The position numbers were made by a program, and so were the translations under genes. A stretch of DNA of 64,000 nt from Rhizobium sp. R711 (lineage in GTDB: Bacteria; Pseudomonadota; Alphaproteobacteria; Rhizobiales; Rhizobiaceae), in assembly GCF_002211365.1 (NCBI RefSeq), contig NZ_LOKZ01000014.1:1-64000 (forward strand), written 5' to 3'. The notes below the pieces were generated by a model. That model had not been told where the DNA came from. It worked only from the letters and a program-made list of their open reading frames with translations, and did no database searches. Below are positions 48,151 to 57,566 of the stretch, piece by piece; the first letter of the stretch is position 1, and each line of letters starts with the position of its first letter.

Positions 48151-50604
48151 TCATCCAGGAGCGATGAGGGCGACCGGCAGTGAATGCAGGACGCTCGAGA
48201 GCGCCAATTGGCGCCCGTTCAGCGAACATCCCGAAAACACGCTTCGACGTGGACCGACAAGCGACGGAGGAAGGTCGATCGTTGTGTCTTCCCAGAATTC
48301 AGGTGCTGCGGCAAGTGATCCGTCTGCAAGGTGCCCGAACATGAACCTCGAGGCCACGGCCACCGCATAATCACCGCTTTCATCGTGCCGTACAAAAGCG
48401 ACGACATGGTTGCTTCGCCGGCCGCGCGCCAAGAGCGGCAGGTAAGCACCATGTGCAAACAGGTCAGGGTGCTCTTTGCGCTGTTTGAGGCTGGACTGAA
48501 TGATCCGCAGTTTCAGCGCACCGAAGGATAGCTCCGTCCTTTTGGTTTCTACCGCCATTGCTTCTGCAGACAAAAGGATGTCGAGCATGTGCCGGTTGTC
48601 GGGGTCGACAAGGCTGAGGTCCAGCCGTTCGGATCCCTGGTAGATATCGGGAACGCCAGGTGCTGCGAGCTTGATCAGCGTTTGCGCCAGGCTGTTAACA
48701 TGTCCGGCCGCGATGAACGGCTTCAGTATCTTGGAAAAATGCGTTCGAAAGGAAGAATTGGATCCTGAGGTCATTGCCGCCGCATATGACTTGACTGTCT
48801 GCTCGTAGGCAGCATCCGGGTCGTGCCAATTCGTCGCGAGCTTTGCTTCCCGAACGGCTTTTTCAGCGTAGGAAACGAAACGGTGACTAAGGTCATCTGC
48901 GTCATGATTGTCCTCGGGCCAACACCCCGCGAGGCTCTGATAGAGCATCCACTCGAGCTGCGGATCTGGCGTCAAGACACCCTGGTGCTTTGCACCATGG
49001 TGGCGGTTCATCTCACTCCACTCGTGGAATGCATGGCGCCAGAAAAGCGGCGCCTCGCTTAAGGCGTAGAGGCGCGCGCGCGCGTCCTCACCGCGCTTGG
49101 TGTCGTGTGTTGAGGTGGCCGAGAGCCCGTGCGGGCATTTACAAAGACGCTTTCGCATCTGACGGTGAAAGGCCTTAAGGCCTTGTGGTGCCTTGTCGGG
49201 CTCTCCTCCCACTTCGTTCAGGGCAAGCAGCGCGGTTTGTCGATAAAAGAGCGTATCCTCCATCGCCTTCGCCATGATCGCTCCGCTCAGTTGCTGAAAT
49301 CGGCAGCGCAATGCTGGCTCCGACCCATCCGCGAGAACGGACGCCAGCCACTCTAGAGGTTGGCTGCAGGAAACCCGTCCCAAGGCTTTCGTGACGGCGC
49401 GTCGAAGGACATCCTGATCCTGCTTGTTCAAGGCGCCACCGGCGCCATAAGTGCGGTAAACTGGAAAGGCAATCAGCAGCTCCCGGATCGCAGCGGCGAT
49501 ACCATTCTCACTGAGGTCCGGCCGCGCCCGCTGGGCAAGCTTTCTGATCCTTTCCATCTCGCCCTGGAAGTTGTGGTCGATCATCAGCGTCTTTGCCGCG
49601 CGAAGTCCGCTGTCGAGGCCTTCGGAATGTGTTCCAAGCATTGAATAGGCGCCATGAATGACCTTCAAGCCCCCGGGGTGTACAAGCAAGTCGGAAAGCG
49701 CTGTTATGAACTCGTAACCGGTCGTCCCTTCCACAGGCCAGTCGGCGGGGAGTTTTTCGCCATGAGCGAGGATCTTTTCCACCACGATAAACAGATCGGA
49801 TCCGACTGCACCACGCAACCTCTTTAGGTAGGTCCCGGGATCAGCCAATCCGTCGATGTGGTCGAGGCGCAAACCTTGAACCTGACCGGATTTGACAAGC
49901 TCGAAGATCAGACGATGGCTGTCGCTAAACACCTGCTCATCTTCGACGCGCAGCCCCACCAGGCCCGCGATCTCGAAGAACCGGCGGTAGCTCAAATGGC
50001 GGCTTGCGTCCTTCCAGCAGGTGAGCTGCCAATGCTGGGCTTGCAGCAGGGCTTCGATCTCGCCTTTCTTTCGAGGACAAGACAGAAAGTCCGCAGTGTG
50101 AGGGGCGAGCGGCAGGGAGGTATCAAAATAACGGAGGCAAGGCTCGCCGAGATCCGGGTCGCGACGTACATCAAGTTCGCCATCTTTGATCACCTCATCC
50201 AACGGCTTGTCGAGGATGGGCAAGGTAAGCCGTTCGCGCCAGTCGATGTCGAAGTAGCTGGCGAATGGGCTTGTGCTTCCGAATTCGAGCACGTCGGCAA
50301 ACCAGCGATTTTCAGCCGATACCGCCATGTGATTGGGAACAATGTCGACGATCAACCCCAGTCCTGCCACCTCTAGTGCCCGGGTCAGCCGATCGAAGCC
50401 CTGGCGTCCTCCAAGTGCAGCATCGATCTCGTTGCAGTCGGTCACGTCGTATCCGTGTGTCGATCCCCGCACAGCCGACATGATCGGCGACAGGTAAAGG
50501 TAATCGATCCCCAACGCCTGAAGGTGGGGAACGGTTCGTTCTACCCGCTCAAAGGTCATCCCGTTTCGCAATTGCAGGCGATAGGTGGAGGTCGGAACGT
50601 TCAC
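48151..50604 (-). CDS. treY: maltooligosyl trehalose synthase
   Basis: About 817 residues of GH13. It turns the reducing-end glucose of a malto-oligosaccharide into an alpha,alpha-1,1-linked (trehalosyl) end. Motifs: STYRLQLRNGMTFERVERTV, DIVPNHMAV, GLRLDHIDGLADP with the nucleophile Asp, FIVVEKILAHGEKLP with the acid Glu, ATSTHDTKRGEDARARL with the third acid, and PGVPDIYQGSE. The start is the GTG at 50604, inside the treZ stop (GTGA), with GGAGG eight bases upstream, so the two are coupled. Last gene of glgX-treZ-treY under a stress-type promoter. Confidence 0.93.
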   Translation of the reverse strand: MNVPTSTYRLQLRNGMTFERVERTVPHLQALGIDYLYLSPIMSAVRGSTHGYDVTDCNEIDAALGGRQGFDRLTRALEVAGLGLIVDIVPNHMAVSAENRWFADVLEFGSTSPFASYFDIDWRERLTLPILDKPLDEVIKDGELDVRRDPDLGEPCLRYFDTSLPLAPHTADFLSCPRKKGEIEALLQAQHWQLTCWKDASRHLSYRRFFEIAGLVGLRVEDEQVFSDSHRLIFELVKSGQVQGLRLDHIDGLADPGTYLKRLRGAVGSDLFIVVEKILAHGEKLPADWPVEGTTGYEFITALSDLLVHPGGLKVIHGAYSMLGTHSEGLDSGLRAAKTLMIDHNFQGEMERIRKLAQRARPDLSENGIAAAIRELLIAFPVYRTYGAGGALNKQDQDVLRRAVTKALGRVSCSQPLEWLASVLADGSEPALRCRFQQLSGAIMAKAMEDTLFYRQTALLALNEVGGEPDKAPQGLKAFHRQMRKRLCKCPHGLSATSTHDTKRGEDARARLYALSEAPLFWRHAFHEWSEMNRHHGAKHQGVLTPDPQLEWMLYQSLAGCWPEDNHDADDLSHRFVSYAEKAVREAKLATNWHDPDAAYEQTVKSYAAAMTSGSNSSFRTHFSKILKPFIAAGHVNSLAQTLIKLAAPGVPDIYQGSERLDLSLVDPDNRHMLDILLSAEAMAVETKRTELSFGALKLRIIQSSLKQRKEHPDLFAHGAYLPLLARGRRSNHVVAFVRHDESGDYAVAVASRFMFGHLADGSLAAAPEFWEDTTIDLPPSLVGPRRSVFSGCSLNGRQLALSSVLHSLPVALIAPG

Positions 50605-52376
50605 CCACCGATCCTCCAGAAGACGGACCATGGGGCAATGATGTCGTTCGCCACCCCTAACGAAAAGATTTCCTTGCCGAGGTGACCGTTGGCAGGTGTT
50701 GGCGCCGGCTCGTTTGCGAGATTGCCGAGCAAACGAAGCTTGCGATCGTCGGTGAGGCGCCATTCGACCAAGATGAGCCGGTCCTTGCGGCGTTCCCAGG
50801 CACCAGCGCAGCGATCAATCTTGTCCAGCAAAGGCACGATATTTTTGCGCCTTGTTTCAAGCAGACTGGCGTAGAATTCAAGGTGGCTGGCGCCGGCGTC
50901 TTCATCACGTTTTGACCAATCGAGTTTTGCCGCTTCAAACGTCGAAGCCTCGGTCGGATCCAATTGGTCGCCGGCGGCAAAGCCTGGCAGTCTGGCAAGC
51001 TCGCTGCGCCTGCCCCGTCTTACCGCCTCGCGCAGGCTCGCGTCGAAGTCGCAGAAGTAGGGAAAAGGCTCCTTGGCGTTCCATTCCTCGCCCATGAACA
51101 GCATCGGTATTTGTGGCGACAACAGATAGACCGCCGCAACAGCTCGGATCACCTCCTCAGGGAGAGAGCTGATCACGCGATCGCCAAGAGCGCGATTTCC
51201 GATCTGATCATGGTTCTGGATGAAAGCAACGAAGGCAGTTGCCGGCAAGTCCGCGCTCCGCTTGCCCCTCCTTCTGCCCCGATAAGGCATGTGCTCGCCC
51301 TGGAACACGAACCCTTCGGCCAATGCCTTGCCAATCGGGGGCGGGCTTGAGACGTAGTCTGCATAGTATCCGGACGTCTCGCCGGTCGCAGCGACATGAA
51401 GCGCGTGATGGAAATCATCGTTCCACTGGGCATTAAACAGGCGGACATCGCCGGCCTTCTTCAGGCTCAACAGCTCGCTGTCATTGGCCTCGTTTTCGAC
51501 GATGAGGTGAACCTTTCTGTCGCCGGCGGCGTCACGGATACGGTAGGCAATTTCGTGCAGGATATGTTCACTGCTATCGTCTTTGATAGCGTGCACGGCG
51601 TCCAGTCGCAGGCCGTCCAATCTGAATTCGCAAATCCAGTACACGGCATTCTCGACAATAAACCGGCGGACCGGTTCGCTGTCGGTCCCATCATAGTTGA
51701 TGCCGTTGCCCCAGGGCGTATCGTGGCCGTCGGACAAGACTGGCGCATAGGCTGGCATGTAATTGCCCTCGGGGCCGAAATGATTGTAAACGACGTCGAG
51801 GAAGACGCAGATGTCTCGCTCATGTGCAGCTTCAACCAACATCTTCAGGTGTTCGGGTCTTCCATAGGTACTGTCGGGCGCATAGGGCAACACGCCGTCA
51901 TATCCCCATCCCCACTGGCCGGGAAAATCGCTTATCGGCATGATTTGAACAGCGGTTATGCCGAGGTTTCTCAGGTGATCGAGACGATCGATGGCCGCAA
52001 GGAAAGTTCCTTCCTCAGTGAAGGTGCCGATATGTAGCTCGTAAAAGACCATTTCCTCCCAAGCTCTTCCGCGCCAACGACCGGGCTTCCAGGCGAAGGT
52101 GCTGAGGTCGACCACCTCAGTTGGACCGTGGACGTCGCTTGGCTGAAACCTCGAGGCCGGATCCGGCACAACCAGTCCGTTGTCCAGGATGAAGCTGTAT
52201 AGTGATCCGGCTTTGGCAGTGGCGACTTCGCAACGATGCCAGCCATCGGGCGATCGCGACATTTCGTAGGACCCGTCATCATCGAGCTTCAGCAAAACGC
52301 CCTGCTGATACGGAGCCCACAGGCGAAATTGGATACCCGTGTCCAAAATCAGCGGGCCGAATGACGAACTGCTCAA
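50601..52376 (-). CDS. treZ: maltooligosyl trehalose hydrolase
   Basis: About 591 residues of GH13. It releases trehalose from the maltooligosyl trehalose made by TreY. An N-terminal CBM48-type domain (IQFRLWAPYQQGVLLKLDDD) leads to VFYELHIGTFTEEGTFLAAI. DVVYNHFGPEGNYMPAY, GLRLDAVHAIKDD (nucleophile), LIVENEANDSE (acid) and FIQNHDQIGNRALGDR follow. I favour the TTG at 52376, which has AGGGAGG nine bases upstream. A GTG at 52424 that overlaps the glgX stop by one base is the alternative and adds 16 residues. Its stop overlaps the treY start. Confidence 0.92.
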   Translation of the reverse strand: MSSSSFGPLILDTGIQFRLWAPYQQGVLLKLDDDGSYEMSRSPDGWHRCEVATAKAGSLYSFILDNGLVVPDPASRFQPSDVHGPTEVVDLSTFAWKPGRWRGRAWEEMVFYELHIGTFTEEGTFLAAIDRLDHLRNLGITAVQIMPISDFPGQWGWGYDGVLPYAPDSTYGRPEHLKMLVEAAHERDICVFLDVVYNHFGPEGNYMPAYAPVLSDGHDTPWGNGINYDGTDSEPVRRFIVENAVYWICEFRLDGLRLDAVHAIKDDSSEHILHEIAYRIRDAAGDRKVHLIVENEANDSELLSLKKAGDVRLFNAQWNDDFHHALHVAATGETSGYYADYVSSPPPIGKALAEGFVFQGEHMPYRGRRRGKRSADLPATAFVAFIQNHDQIGNRALGDRVISSLPEEVIRAVAAVYLLSPQIPMLFMGEEWNAKEPFPYFCDFDASLREAVRRGRRSELARLPGFAAGDQLDPTEASTFEAAKLDWSKRDEDAGASHLEFYASLLETRRKNIVPLLDKIDRCAGAWERRKDRLILVEWRLTDDRKLRLLGNLANEPAPTPANGHLGKEIFSLGVANDIIAPWSVFWRIGG

Positions 52377-52423
52377 GGGCAACCTCCCTGTCCGTTGGAG
52401 GGATCGCTTTGCCAGGCGCAACA

Positions 52424-54493
52424 CTACCCAGCCCGGAGAAGAACCAGGCTTCGCGGTGAAAGGCAGTATTCACCGCCGGCAATCGGCTGGTCGACAAGGC
52501 ACGGATCGGCGGTCGTCAGCATCAAGACCCATCCATCGCGCGCTCGCGGCAGCTTGAAGTGCACAAGGCCGTCATGCGGATTGAACAAGACAAGCACGTC
52601 GTTGACGTCTTTGGCGGCGCCGCTTGCCTTTGACAAGCGAAGGCCAATGGTCGTGCTGCCGGGATCCGACCAGTGCTCTTGTGTCTGCACACCGCCAACG
52701 GGGTTTAACCAGGACACCTTCATGCCATCGCGCCAGTTTTCGCGTCTGAAGATTGGGTGCTTTTGGCGCAAGTCAATGAGGCGTTTGGTGAATTGCTTCA
52801 ATTGCCCGGGCCCCTCAGGCAGGTTGTCCCAATGCACGAAGCTTAAATCGCTGTCCTGGCAGTACCCGTTATTATTGCCCATCTGGCTACGACTGAACTC
52901 GTCGCCGGCAAGAAGCATCGGCGTTCCGTGCGAGAGGAAAAGTGTTGCGAGAAAGTTACGCTTTTGCCGCTCTCGCACCGCGTTGATCGCGTCATCGTCG
53001 GTTGGACCTTCCACCCCGTAGTTGAAGCTGCGGTTGTCGTTGTGGCCGTCCCGGTTATCGTCGCCATTGGCCTCATTGTGTTTTTCGTTATAGGAAACGA
53101 GATCGTTAAGGGTAAAGCCGTCATGGGCGGTTATGAAATTGACGCCAGCCCATGGCCGTCTGCCACGAAGATCGTAGATATCCCCGGAGCCGAGTACACG
53201 CGCGGCGAAGTCTTGCGTTGTCCCGTCCTCGTCTTTCCAGTAGTCGCGGATCGTATCGCGATATTTGTCATTCCATTCAGCCCAGCCAGGTGGAAAACCG
53301 CCGACCTGGTAACCGCCAGGGCCGATGTCCCAAGGCTCACCCACCAGTTTCAGCTTGGACAGAACCGGATCCTGGCCGATGGCGTCGAAGAAGCCGCTGC
53401 GCTGATCAAAGCCCTTTGGTTCGCGCCCGAGGATGGTACCAAGATCGAAGCGGAAGCCGTCGATATGCATGCTTTGCGCCCAGTAACGCAGCGAGTCTGT
53501 CACCATCTGGAGCACGCGGGGATGTGACGTGTTGACGGTATTTCCAGTGCCGGTGTCATTGATGTAATACCGCGCCTGACCAGGAAGCGTGCGGTAGTAT
53601 GAGAAATTGTCGATGCCCTTGAACGAGAGCGTCGGTCCCAGTTCGTTTCCTTCGGCGGTGTGATTGTAGACAACGTCAAGGATGACCTCGATGCCGCCCT
53701 CATGAAATGCCCTGACCATGTTGCAGAAACCCGCCATCTTTTTCGGACCAAAGTATCTGGCTGCGGGTGCGAAGAAAGCGAGGCTGTTATAGCCCCAGTA
53801 GTTCTTCAGTCCCTTCTCGAGAAGATGAGCATCATCAGGGAACCAATGAATGGGCAACAGCTCGATCGAGGTGATGCCGAGGGCTTTGATATAGGCAATA
53901 ACCTCGTGATGCCCGAGGCCTTCAAATGTGCCGCGCACGTCGCCCGGGACGTCCGGGTGCAGTTGGGTAAAGCCCTTGACATGCGTCTCATAGAATATCG
54001 TCTTTGACCAAGGGATCGACGGCTTGGTATCGGCTTGCCAATCGAAAGCGGCCGGGTCGACGATGCGCCCCTTGGGCATGTGTGGCGCGCTGTCGGTGTC
54101 ATCGAACGACAGGTCCTTTTCTACCTCGTTCAATCCATAGCCAAATTGTGCTTGCCCCCAATTGATATCGCCCACGAGTTCACGTGCATAGGGATCGACC
54201 AGGAGCTTGTTCGGATTGAAACGGTGCCCGTTCTCAGGATCGAAGCGTCCATGGACCCGGTAACCATATAGGCGACCAGCCTTCAGTCCGGGAACGTGGC
54301 CGTGCCAGATTTCATTCGTGTATTCGGGAAGCGTGATCCGTTCGAGTTCATGCATACCGTCTTCGGAAAACAGGCACAGTTCGACCCGTTCGGCGTTGGC
54401 GCTGAAGAGCGCAAAGTTGACGCCGTCACCCTGGGGGTTGGCGCCGAGGAGTGTATGGTCACCTGCCTTTATGCAGGTTCGAGATTGGCTCAT
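52424..54493 (-). CDS. glgX: glycogen debranching enzyme GlgX/TreX
   Basis: About 689 residues of GH13. It cuts alpha-1,6 branches of glycogen and so supplies linear chains to TreY and TreZ. GDGVNFALFSANAERVELCL is the CBM48-type start; VIYETHVKGFTQ-like FYETHVKGFTQLHPDVP, ILDVVYNHTAEGNELGP, DGFRFDLGTILGRE (nucleophile), LVGEPWDIGPGGY (acid) and FITAHDGFTLNDLVSYNEKH are all intact. ATG at 54493 after AAGGACCAACG is the start; ATG at 54529 is possible. First gene of the trehalose operon, with a GGAAC-type promoter 30-54 bases upstream. Confidence 0.93.
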   Translation of the reverse strand: MSQSRTCIKAGDHTLLGANPQGDGVNFALFSANAERVELCLFSEDGMHELERITLPEYTNEIWHGHVPGLKAGRLYGYRVHGRFDPENGHRFNPNKLLVDPYARELVGDINWGQAQFGYGLNEVEKDLSFDDTDSAPHMPKGRIVDPAAFDWQADTKPSIPWSKTIFYETHVKGFTQLHPDVPGDVRGTFEGLGHHEVIAYIKALGITSIELLPIHWFPDDAHLLEKGLKNYWGYNSLAFFAPAARYFGPKKMAGFCNMVRAFHEGGIEVILDVVYNHTAEGNELGPTLSFKGIDNFSYYRTLPGQARYYINDTGTGNTVNTSHPRVLQMVTDSLRYWAQSMHIDGFRFDLGTILGREPKGFDQRSGFFDAIGQDPVLSKLKLVGEPWDIGPGGYQVGGFPPGWAEWNDKYRDTIRDYWKDEDGTTQDFAARVLGSGDIYDLRGRRPWAGVNFITAHDGFTLNDLVSYNEKHNEANGDDNRDGHNDNRSFNYGVEGPTDDDAINAVRERQKRNFLATLFLSHGTPMLLAGDEFSRSQMGNNNGYCQDSDLSFVHWDNLPEGPGQLKQFTKRLIDLRQKHPIFRRENWRDGMKVSWLNPVGGVQTQEHWSDPGSTTIGLRLSKASGAAKDVNDVLVLFNPHDGLVHFKLPRARDGWVLMLTTADPCLVDQPIAGGEYCLSPRSLVLLRAG

Positions 54494-54522
54494 CGTTGGT
54501 CCTTGTGCAAACAGATGATGGT

Positions 54523-54547
54523 AACCCACGACCGCAACTTAGGTTCC
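54523..54547 (-). promoter_or_regulatory. EcfG/RpoE2-type promoter of the trehalose operon
   Basis: GGAAC, 18 bases, TT on the minus strand (GGTT with a 16-base spacer), ending 30 bases before the glgX start. It links trehalose synthesis to the general stress response. Confidence 0.65.
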
Positions 54548-54608
54548 GCGCGACCGCGCGTCCTGGCCAAGTGGGCCAATAAAATCGAGAGGCCGGTCGC
54601 CGATGCAG

Positions 54609-54634
54609 GGAACCATATGAAACGTTTTCTTGTT
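54609..54634 (+). promoter_or_regulatory. EcfG/RpoE2-type promoter, 19-base spacer
   Basis: GGAAC, 19 bases, TT, ending 25 bases before the start of the 114-residue membrane protein. It is divergent from the glgX promoter about 60 bases away. Weaker match than most of the set. Confidence 0.45.
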
Positions 54635-54658
54635 TGGGAGAAAAGGAGGATCCATCTG

Positions 54659-55003
54659 ATGAGCAGCGACGACGACAAGATCGAGACCTATGGAATAGAT
54701 CCGCCCTACGCCGAGGCGGCGGGCATCGAGCGCGCGGAAAAAAGACGGTGGCTTATATGGGGTGTGGCCATTGCTGGCCTTACCGTGTTCATGATTGCGC
54801 TTTTGAGTTACCTGGTCTGGCCACCGACGTTACGAACAGACGCGTCCACCACTGCCTCCACCCGCACGCAGCCTATCCCCCCATCTCCGGCGCTGCCGCC
54901 TGATGCCTCAGCAACTACGATCGATCGTAGTCCCTCGCCCAGCGGAAGCGGAGGCGGTCCAACGGGTGTCACCAGCCCGACAGGGACCGAAAAGGTAAAA
55001 TAA
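54659..55003 (+). CDS. small single-pass membrane protein
   Basis: 114 residues. An acidic start (MSSDDDKIETYGIDPPYAEA) precedes one transmembrane helix (WLIWGVAIAGLTVFMIALLS). A Pro/Ser/Thr/Gly-rich tail follows (PPSPALPPDASATTIDRSP; SGSGGGPTGVTSP), presumably periplasmic and disordered. The start has AAAGGAGGATCCATCTG upstream. It is divergent from glgX with its own stress-type promoter and convergent with the SDR gene. Family not recognised. Confidence 0.65.
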   Translation: MSSDDDKIETYGIDPPYAEAAGIERAEKRRWLIWGVAIAGLTVFMIALLSYLVWPPTLRTDASTTASTRTQPIPPSPALPPDASATTIDRSPSPSGSGGGPTGVTSPTGTEKVK

Positions 55004-55038
55004 CAAATGCCTGGACGTTTGCCCGGCGCAGCCAGGAT

Positions 55039-55905
55039 CTAGATCATGATTTCGCCGCCGGTCACCGGCACGACAGCGCCCGTCATAAAGCTGCCAAGAT
55101 CGGAGGCAAGCAGAACGTAAGCGCCGGCGAGCTCGGCCGGCTGTCCCGCCCGACCAACTAACGTCTTTTCACCGAACTTCGCCGCTTTGTCAGCCGACAT
55201 GGTCGAGGGAATGAGTGGGGTCCATATCGGCCCAGGGGCGACCGCGTTCACGCGGATGCCCTTTTCGGCAAGCATTTCTGCGAGCCCGGCCGTGAAGTTT
55301 GAAATGGCGCCTTTCGAGGAGGCATAAGCAAGCAGATATGGGGAAGGTTGACGCGACTGAATCGAAGTCGTGTTGATGATGGCGCTTCCGGGCTTCATGT
55401 GCGCCGCTGCCGCTTTTGCTAGAAAGAACGGCGCATAGACGTTCGTACGGAACGTGTCATCCCAGTCCTCGGTGGTAATGTCGGCAATGCTTGCGTATGT
55501 TCGCTGAAACGCAGCATTGTTAACAAGGACGTCTATCCTCCCAAACTCATCGACAATGCGTTGCACCATTGCAGTGCAGTGCTGTTCGGACTTGATATCG
55601 CCGGCAATTAGAATTGCCTTGCGCCCGGCCGCCTCGATCCACTTTGCCGTATCTTGTGCATCGTCCTCCTCGTTGAGGTAGGAAACGACCACATCGGCGC
55701 CTTCTCGTGCAAAGGCAATCGCGACAGCTTTGCCGATGCCTGAATCTCCTCCCGTGATCAGGGCAACTTTGCCGGTTAGCCGTCCATTTCCCTTGTAAGT
55801 TTGCTCGCCGTGATCAGGCAGAGGCTTCATGCTCTTGGTACGACCAGGCGGCTCCTGGTGCTGCGAAGGATAGGGAGGCTTGGGACGGCGTGCGTCGTTG
55901 TTCAT
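55039..55905 (-). CDS. SDR-family oxidoreductase, YdaD/YhdF type
   Basis: 288 residues. A 45-residue Pro-rich lead (PPYPSQHQEPPGRTKSMKP; PDHGEQTYKGNGRLTGKVAL) is typical of the stress-linked YdaD/YhdF/GsiB-neighbour group of short-chain dehydrogenases. TGGDSGIGKAVAIAFAREGA is the NAD(P)-binding loop, VLVNNAAFQ the NNAG-like motif, NTTSIQSRQPSPYLLAYASS then K carries the Ser-Tyr-Lys catalytic residues, and PVTGGEIMI the family tail. ATG at 55905 (after GGAGACCGAG) is preferred over 55917. A GGAAC-type promoter is 34-58 bases upstream. Natural substrate unknown. Confidence 0.9.
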   Translation of the reverse strand: MNNDARRPKPPYPSQHQEPPGRTKSMKPLPDHGEQTYKGNGRLTGKVALITGGDSGIGKAVAIAFAREGADVVVSYLNEEDDAQDTAKWIEAAGRKAILIAGDIKSEQHCTAMVQRIVDEFGRIDVLVNNAAFQRTYASIADITTEDWDDTFRTNVYAPFFLAKAAAAHMKPGSAIINTTSIQSRQPSPYLLAYASSKGAISNFTAGLAEMLAEKGIRVNAVAPGPIWTPLIPSTMSADKAAKFGEKTLVGRAGQPAELAGAYVLLASDLGSFMTGAVVPVTGGEIMI

Positions 55906-55938
55906 CTCGGTCTCCATGATTGACGGCCCAATGGACCT

Positions 55939-55963
55939 AACCGCGCGGGAAGGGAAGGGTTCC
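55939..55963 (-). promoter_or_regulatory. EcfG/RpoE2-type promoter of the SDR gene
   Basis: GGAAC, 18 bases, TT on the minus strand (GGTT with a 16-base spacer), 34 bases before the SDR start. A second GGAAC lies 16 bases further upstream but has no TT partner. The rest of 55964-56177 shows nothing. Confidence 0.6.
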
Positions 55964-56177
55964 CTTTACCCGACGATAGTTCCCGTCGTGCTGGAGGCGA
56001 GACGCAGCAGCTTTTGACGGCCCGTTAAACCCAAGAGCAACTGACGGCAATTATGCGACATTGGCTAACAGTCGACAGATAGACAGAAGCTCCATCGCTC
56101 ACGGACGATCTGGCATCGCGCTGTTGAGGCGCTGACGCGGTCAGTTCGATCCGTTCTGCTCAGGCCCTCCACATTTC

Positions 56178-56792
56178 TCATGAAGCATGACGCCGAAGAG
56201 GACGAATGCGTGAGCGATAAGCGATCCGCTCGCGTGCCAGATCGGATACGATTGTTTCCCAGCTGGCAGGTTTGGTGAACACTTTCGTTGATCTGAAAAA
56301 TGCAGGGAGAACCCTGTCCTCATAGGCGGTCACGAACGCGAACGGGACTTGCTTCATCTTAAGCATCGCTGCGACGGGATAGACCGTTTGCCCACCGAGG
56401 TTGATATCCAGAAGAGCACCGTCGAGCTCATGTCCGTGTTCGACAAGGTCTACCGCTTCCGCCACGCTGGGAACCGGTCCGGCTATCTCAGCCCCGAGCA
56501 CTGTCAATCTTTCTGTCGCTTCACGTGCCATGAGGTAGTCATCCTCAACGATGAGGAACCTGAAACCCTCGAAGATCGATTTGGTGGCGCGGAATTTTTT
56601 CCATGCCGCTATTTTGCAGAGCGCCTCAAGTTTTTCGGGGATCACCAGGCCACGGCGGTACATCCCAAGTACGTAGCGTGCGAATTCTTCTCGATAGCTG
56701 ACACCGTCGGAAAACCATGGCTCCGACGCCATGCGGTCATAGACCTCCTGAATTATCCGCAGATCGGTTGGTTCGAAGACGCCGTGCATCAC
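56178..56792 (-). CDS. response regulator with N-terminal helical domain
   Basis: About 204 residues. Residues 1-75 are a helical domain (TDLRIIQEVYDRMASEPWFS; REEFARYVLGMYRRGLVIPE; KLEALCKIAAWK) that resembles the small proteins at 40642 and 61692. Residues 78-195 are a receiver: RFLIVEDDYLMAREATERLT, GALLDINLGGQTVYPVAAML with the acceptor Asp, FAFVTAYEDR and FTKPAS with the Lys-Pro. No DNA-binding domain. The start is GTG at 56792 or ATG at 56789. It has no GGAAC-type promoter. The receiver is like that of the protein at 45810, so both may take phosphate from the same kinase. Confidence 0.83.
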   Translation of the reverse strand: MMHGVFEPTDLRIIQEVYDRMASEPWFSDGVSYREEFARYVLGMYRRGLVIPEKLEALCKIAAWKKFRATKSIFEGFRFLIVEDDYLMAREATERLTVLGAEIAGPVPSVAEAVDLVEHGHELDGALLDINLGGQTVYPVAAMLKMKQVPFAFVTAYEDRVLPAFFRSTKVFTKPASWETIVSDLARERIAYRSRIRPLRRHAS

Positions 56793-57027
56793 CGCTGGAC
56801 CTTCCCATCAAATCTTGGTGGTAACGAAGCATTTCACTTGACGGCCAGTGGTTCAAGCCGAACCTGTCGTCCGTCGGCAATCGTACAAACCCCGGCTCTC
56901 GATGACATGGCAAGCCCTACGTGTCGGAAGGTGAGGGGGCGCCGGCGGCTCCTTGGGAATGGAGAGCACATACAGCGGCGAAGACTGCCAGGGCGCGGGA
57001 CAATTGCCACCGAGAAAGATCAACGCC

Positions 57028-57411
57028 TCATGCCTTCACACTTTCAAACATCATCATCAGGATCGCAAATACGCAAACCATGCAAACCGCCCAGGTAAAC
57101 GCCGAGTTGAGAAACATGAACGCCAGCTTGCGCAAATGGCCATGAACGTAGTCTTCGATGATCGCCCGCATCCCAACATCCATGTGAATGGCACTGAGGA
57201 TGATGAACGCCAAGAGCGCCGGCCCGATCCAGAAGCTGCCAACGGATTCGACGACGAATGCGCGGTCGCGACCGAAAAGGTAAATGCCGATGCCGACGAT
57301 ATACGGCGTGAGAAGACCGAGCGCCAGACCCGACGCCTGTTTCAAGACATATGGCCCGGTCCCGCCTTTTGCCGAGCCCAATCCGCGAACCCGTCCCAGC
57401 GGCGTTGTCAT
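57028..57411 (-). CDS. sdhD: orphan succinate dehydrogenase membrane anchor (SdhD-like)
   Basis: 127 residues, three membrane helices. TPLGRVRGLGSAKGGTGPYV is the family lead. AIHMDVGMRAIIEDYVHG has the haem/quinone-site residues H..xGm...i.DYv known from SdhD. The helices are around GLLTPYIVGIGIYLFG, LLAFIILSAIHMDVG and FTWAVCMVCVFAILMMMF. The start has GGGAGGAAACC upstream. No sdhA, sdhB or sdhC is in the window, so it is an orphan, perhaps a second copy or relocated gene. The gap at 56793-57027 is empty. Confidence 0.7.
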   Translation of the reverse strand: MTTPLGRVRGLGSAKGGTGPYVLKQASGLALGLLTPYIVGIGIYLFGRDRAFVVESVGSFWIGPALLAFIILSAIHMDVGMRAIIEDYVHGHLRKLAFMFLNSAFTWAVCMVCVFAILMMMFESVKA

Positions 57412-57566
57412 GGTTTCCTCCCGCAAGGTTCCACTCTGGCGTTCTTGTCATCAGGCGCGCCTTGGGGCGATCAGTCAATCCCAGAACTGCCGGCATGGTA
57501 GGTCATGAGATCTCCGGGCGGGGTCTTTGCCGAGCCCTGTCTGTTCGGCGGCCGCGCGTTCCAGGT

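Noticed and set aside
57411-57432. GGAAC just upstream of the SdhD-like gene as a stress promoter
   Set aside because: The element is directly against the ribosome site; TT at the right distance would fall inside the gene, so it cannot drive it.
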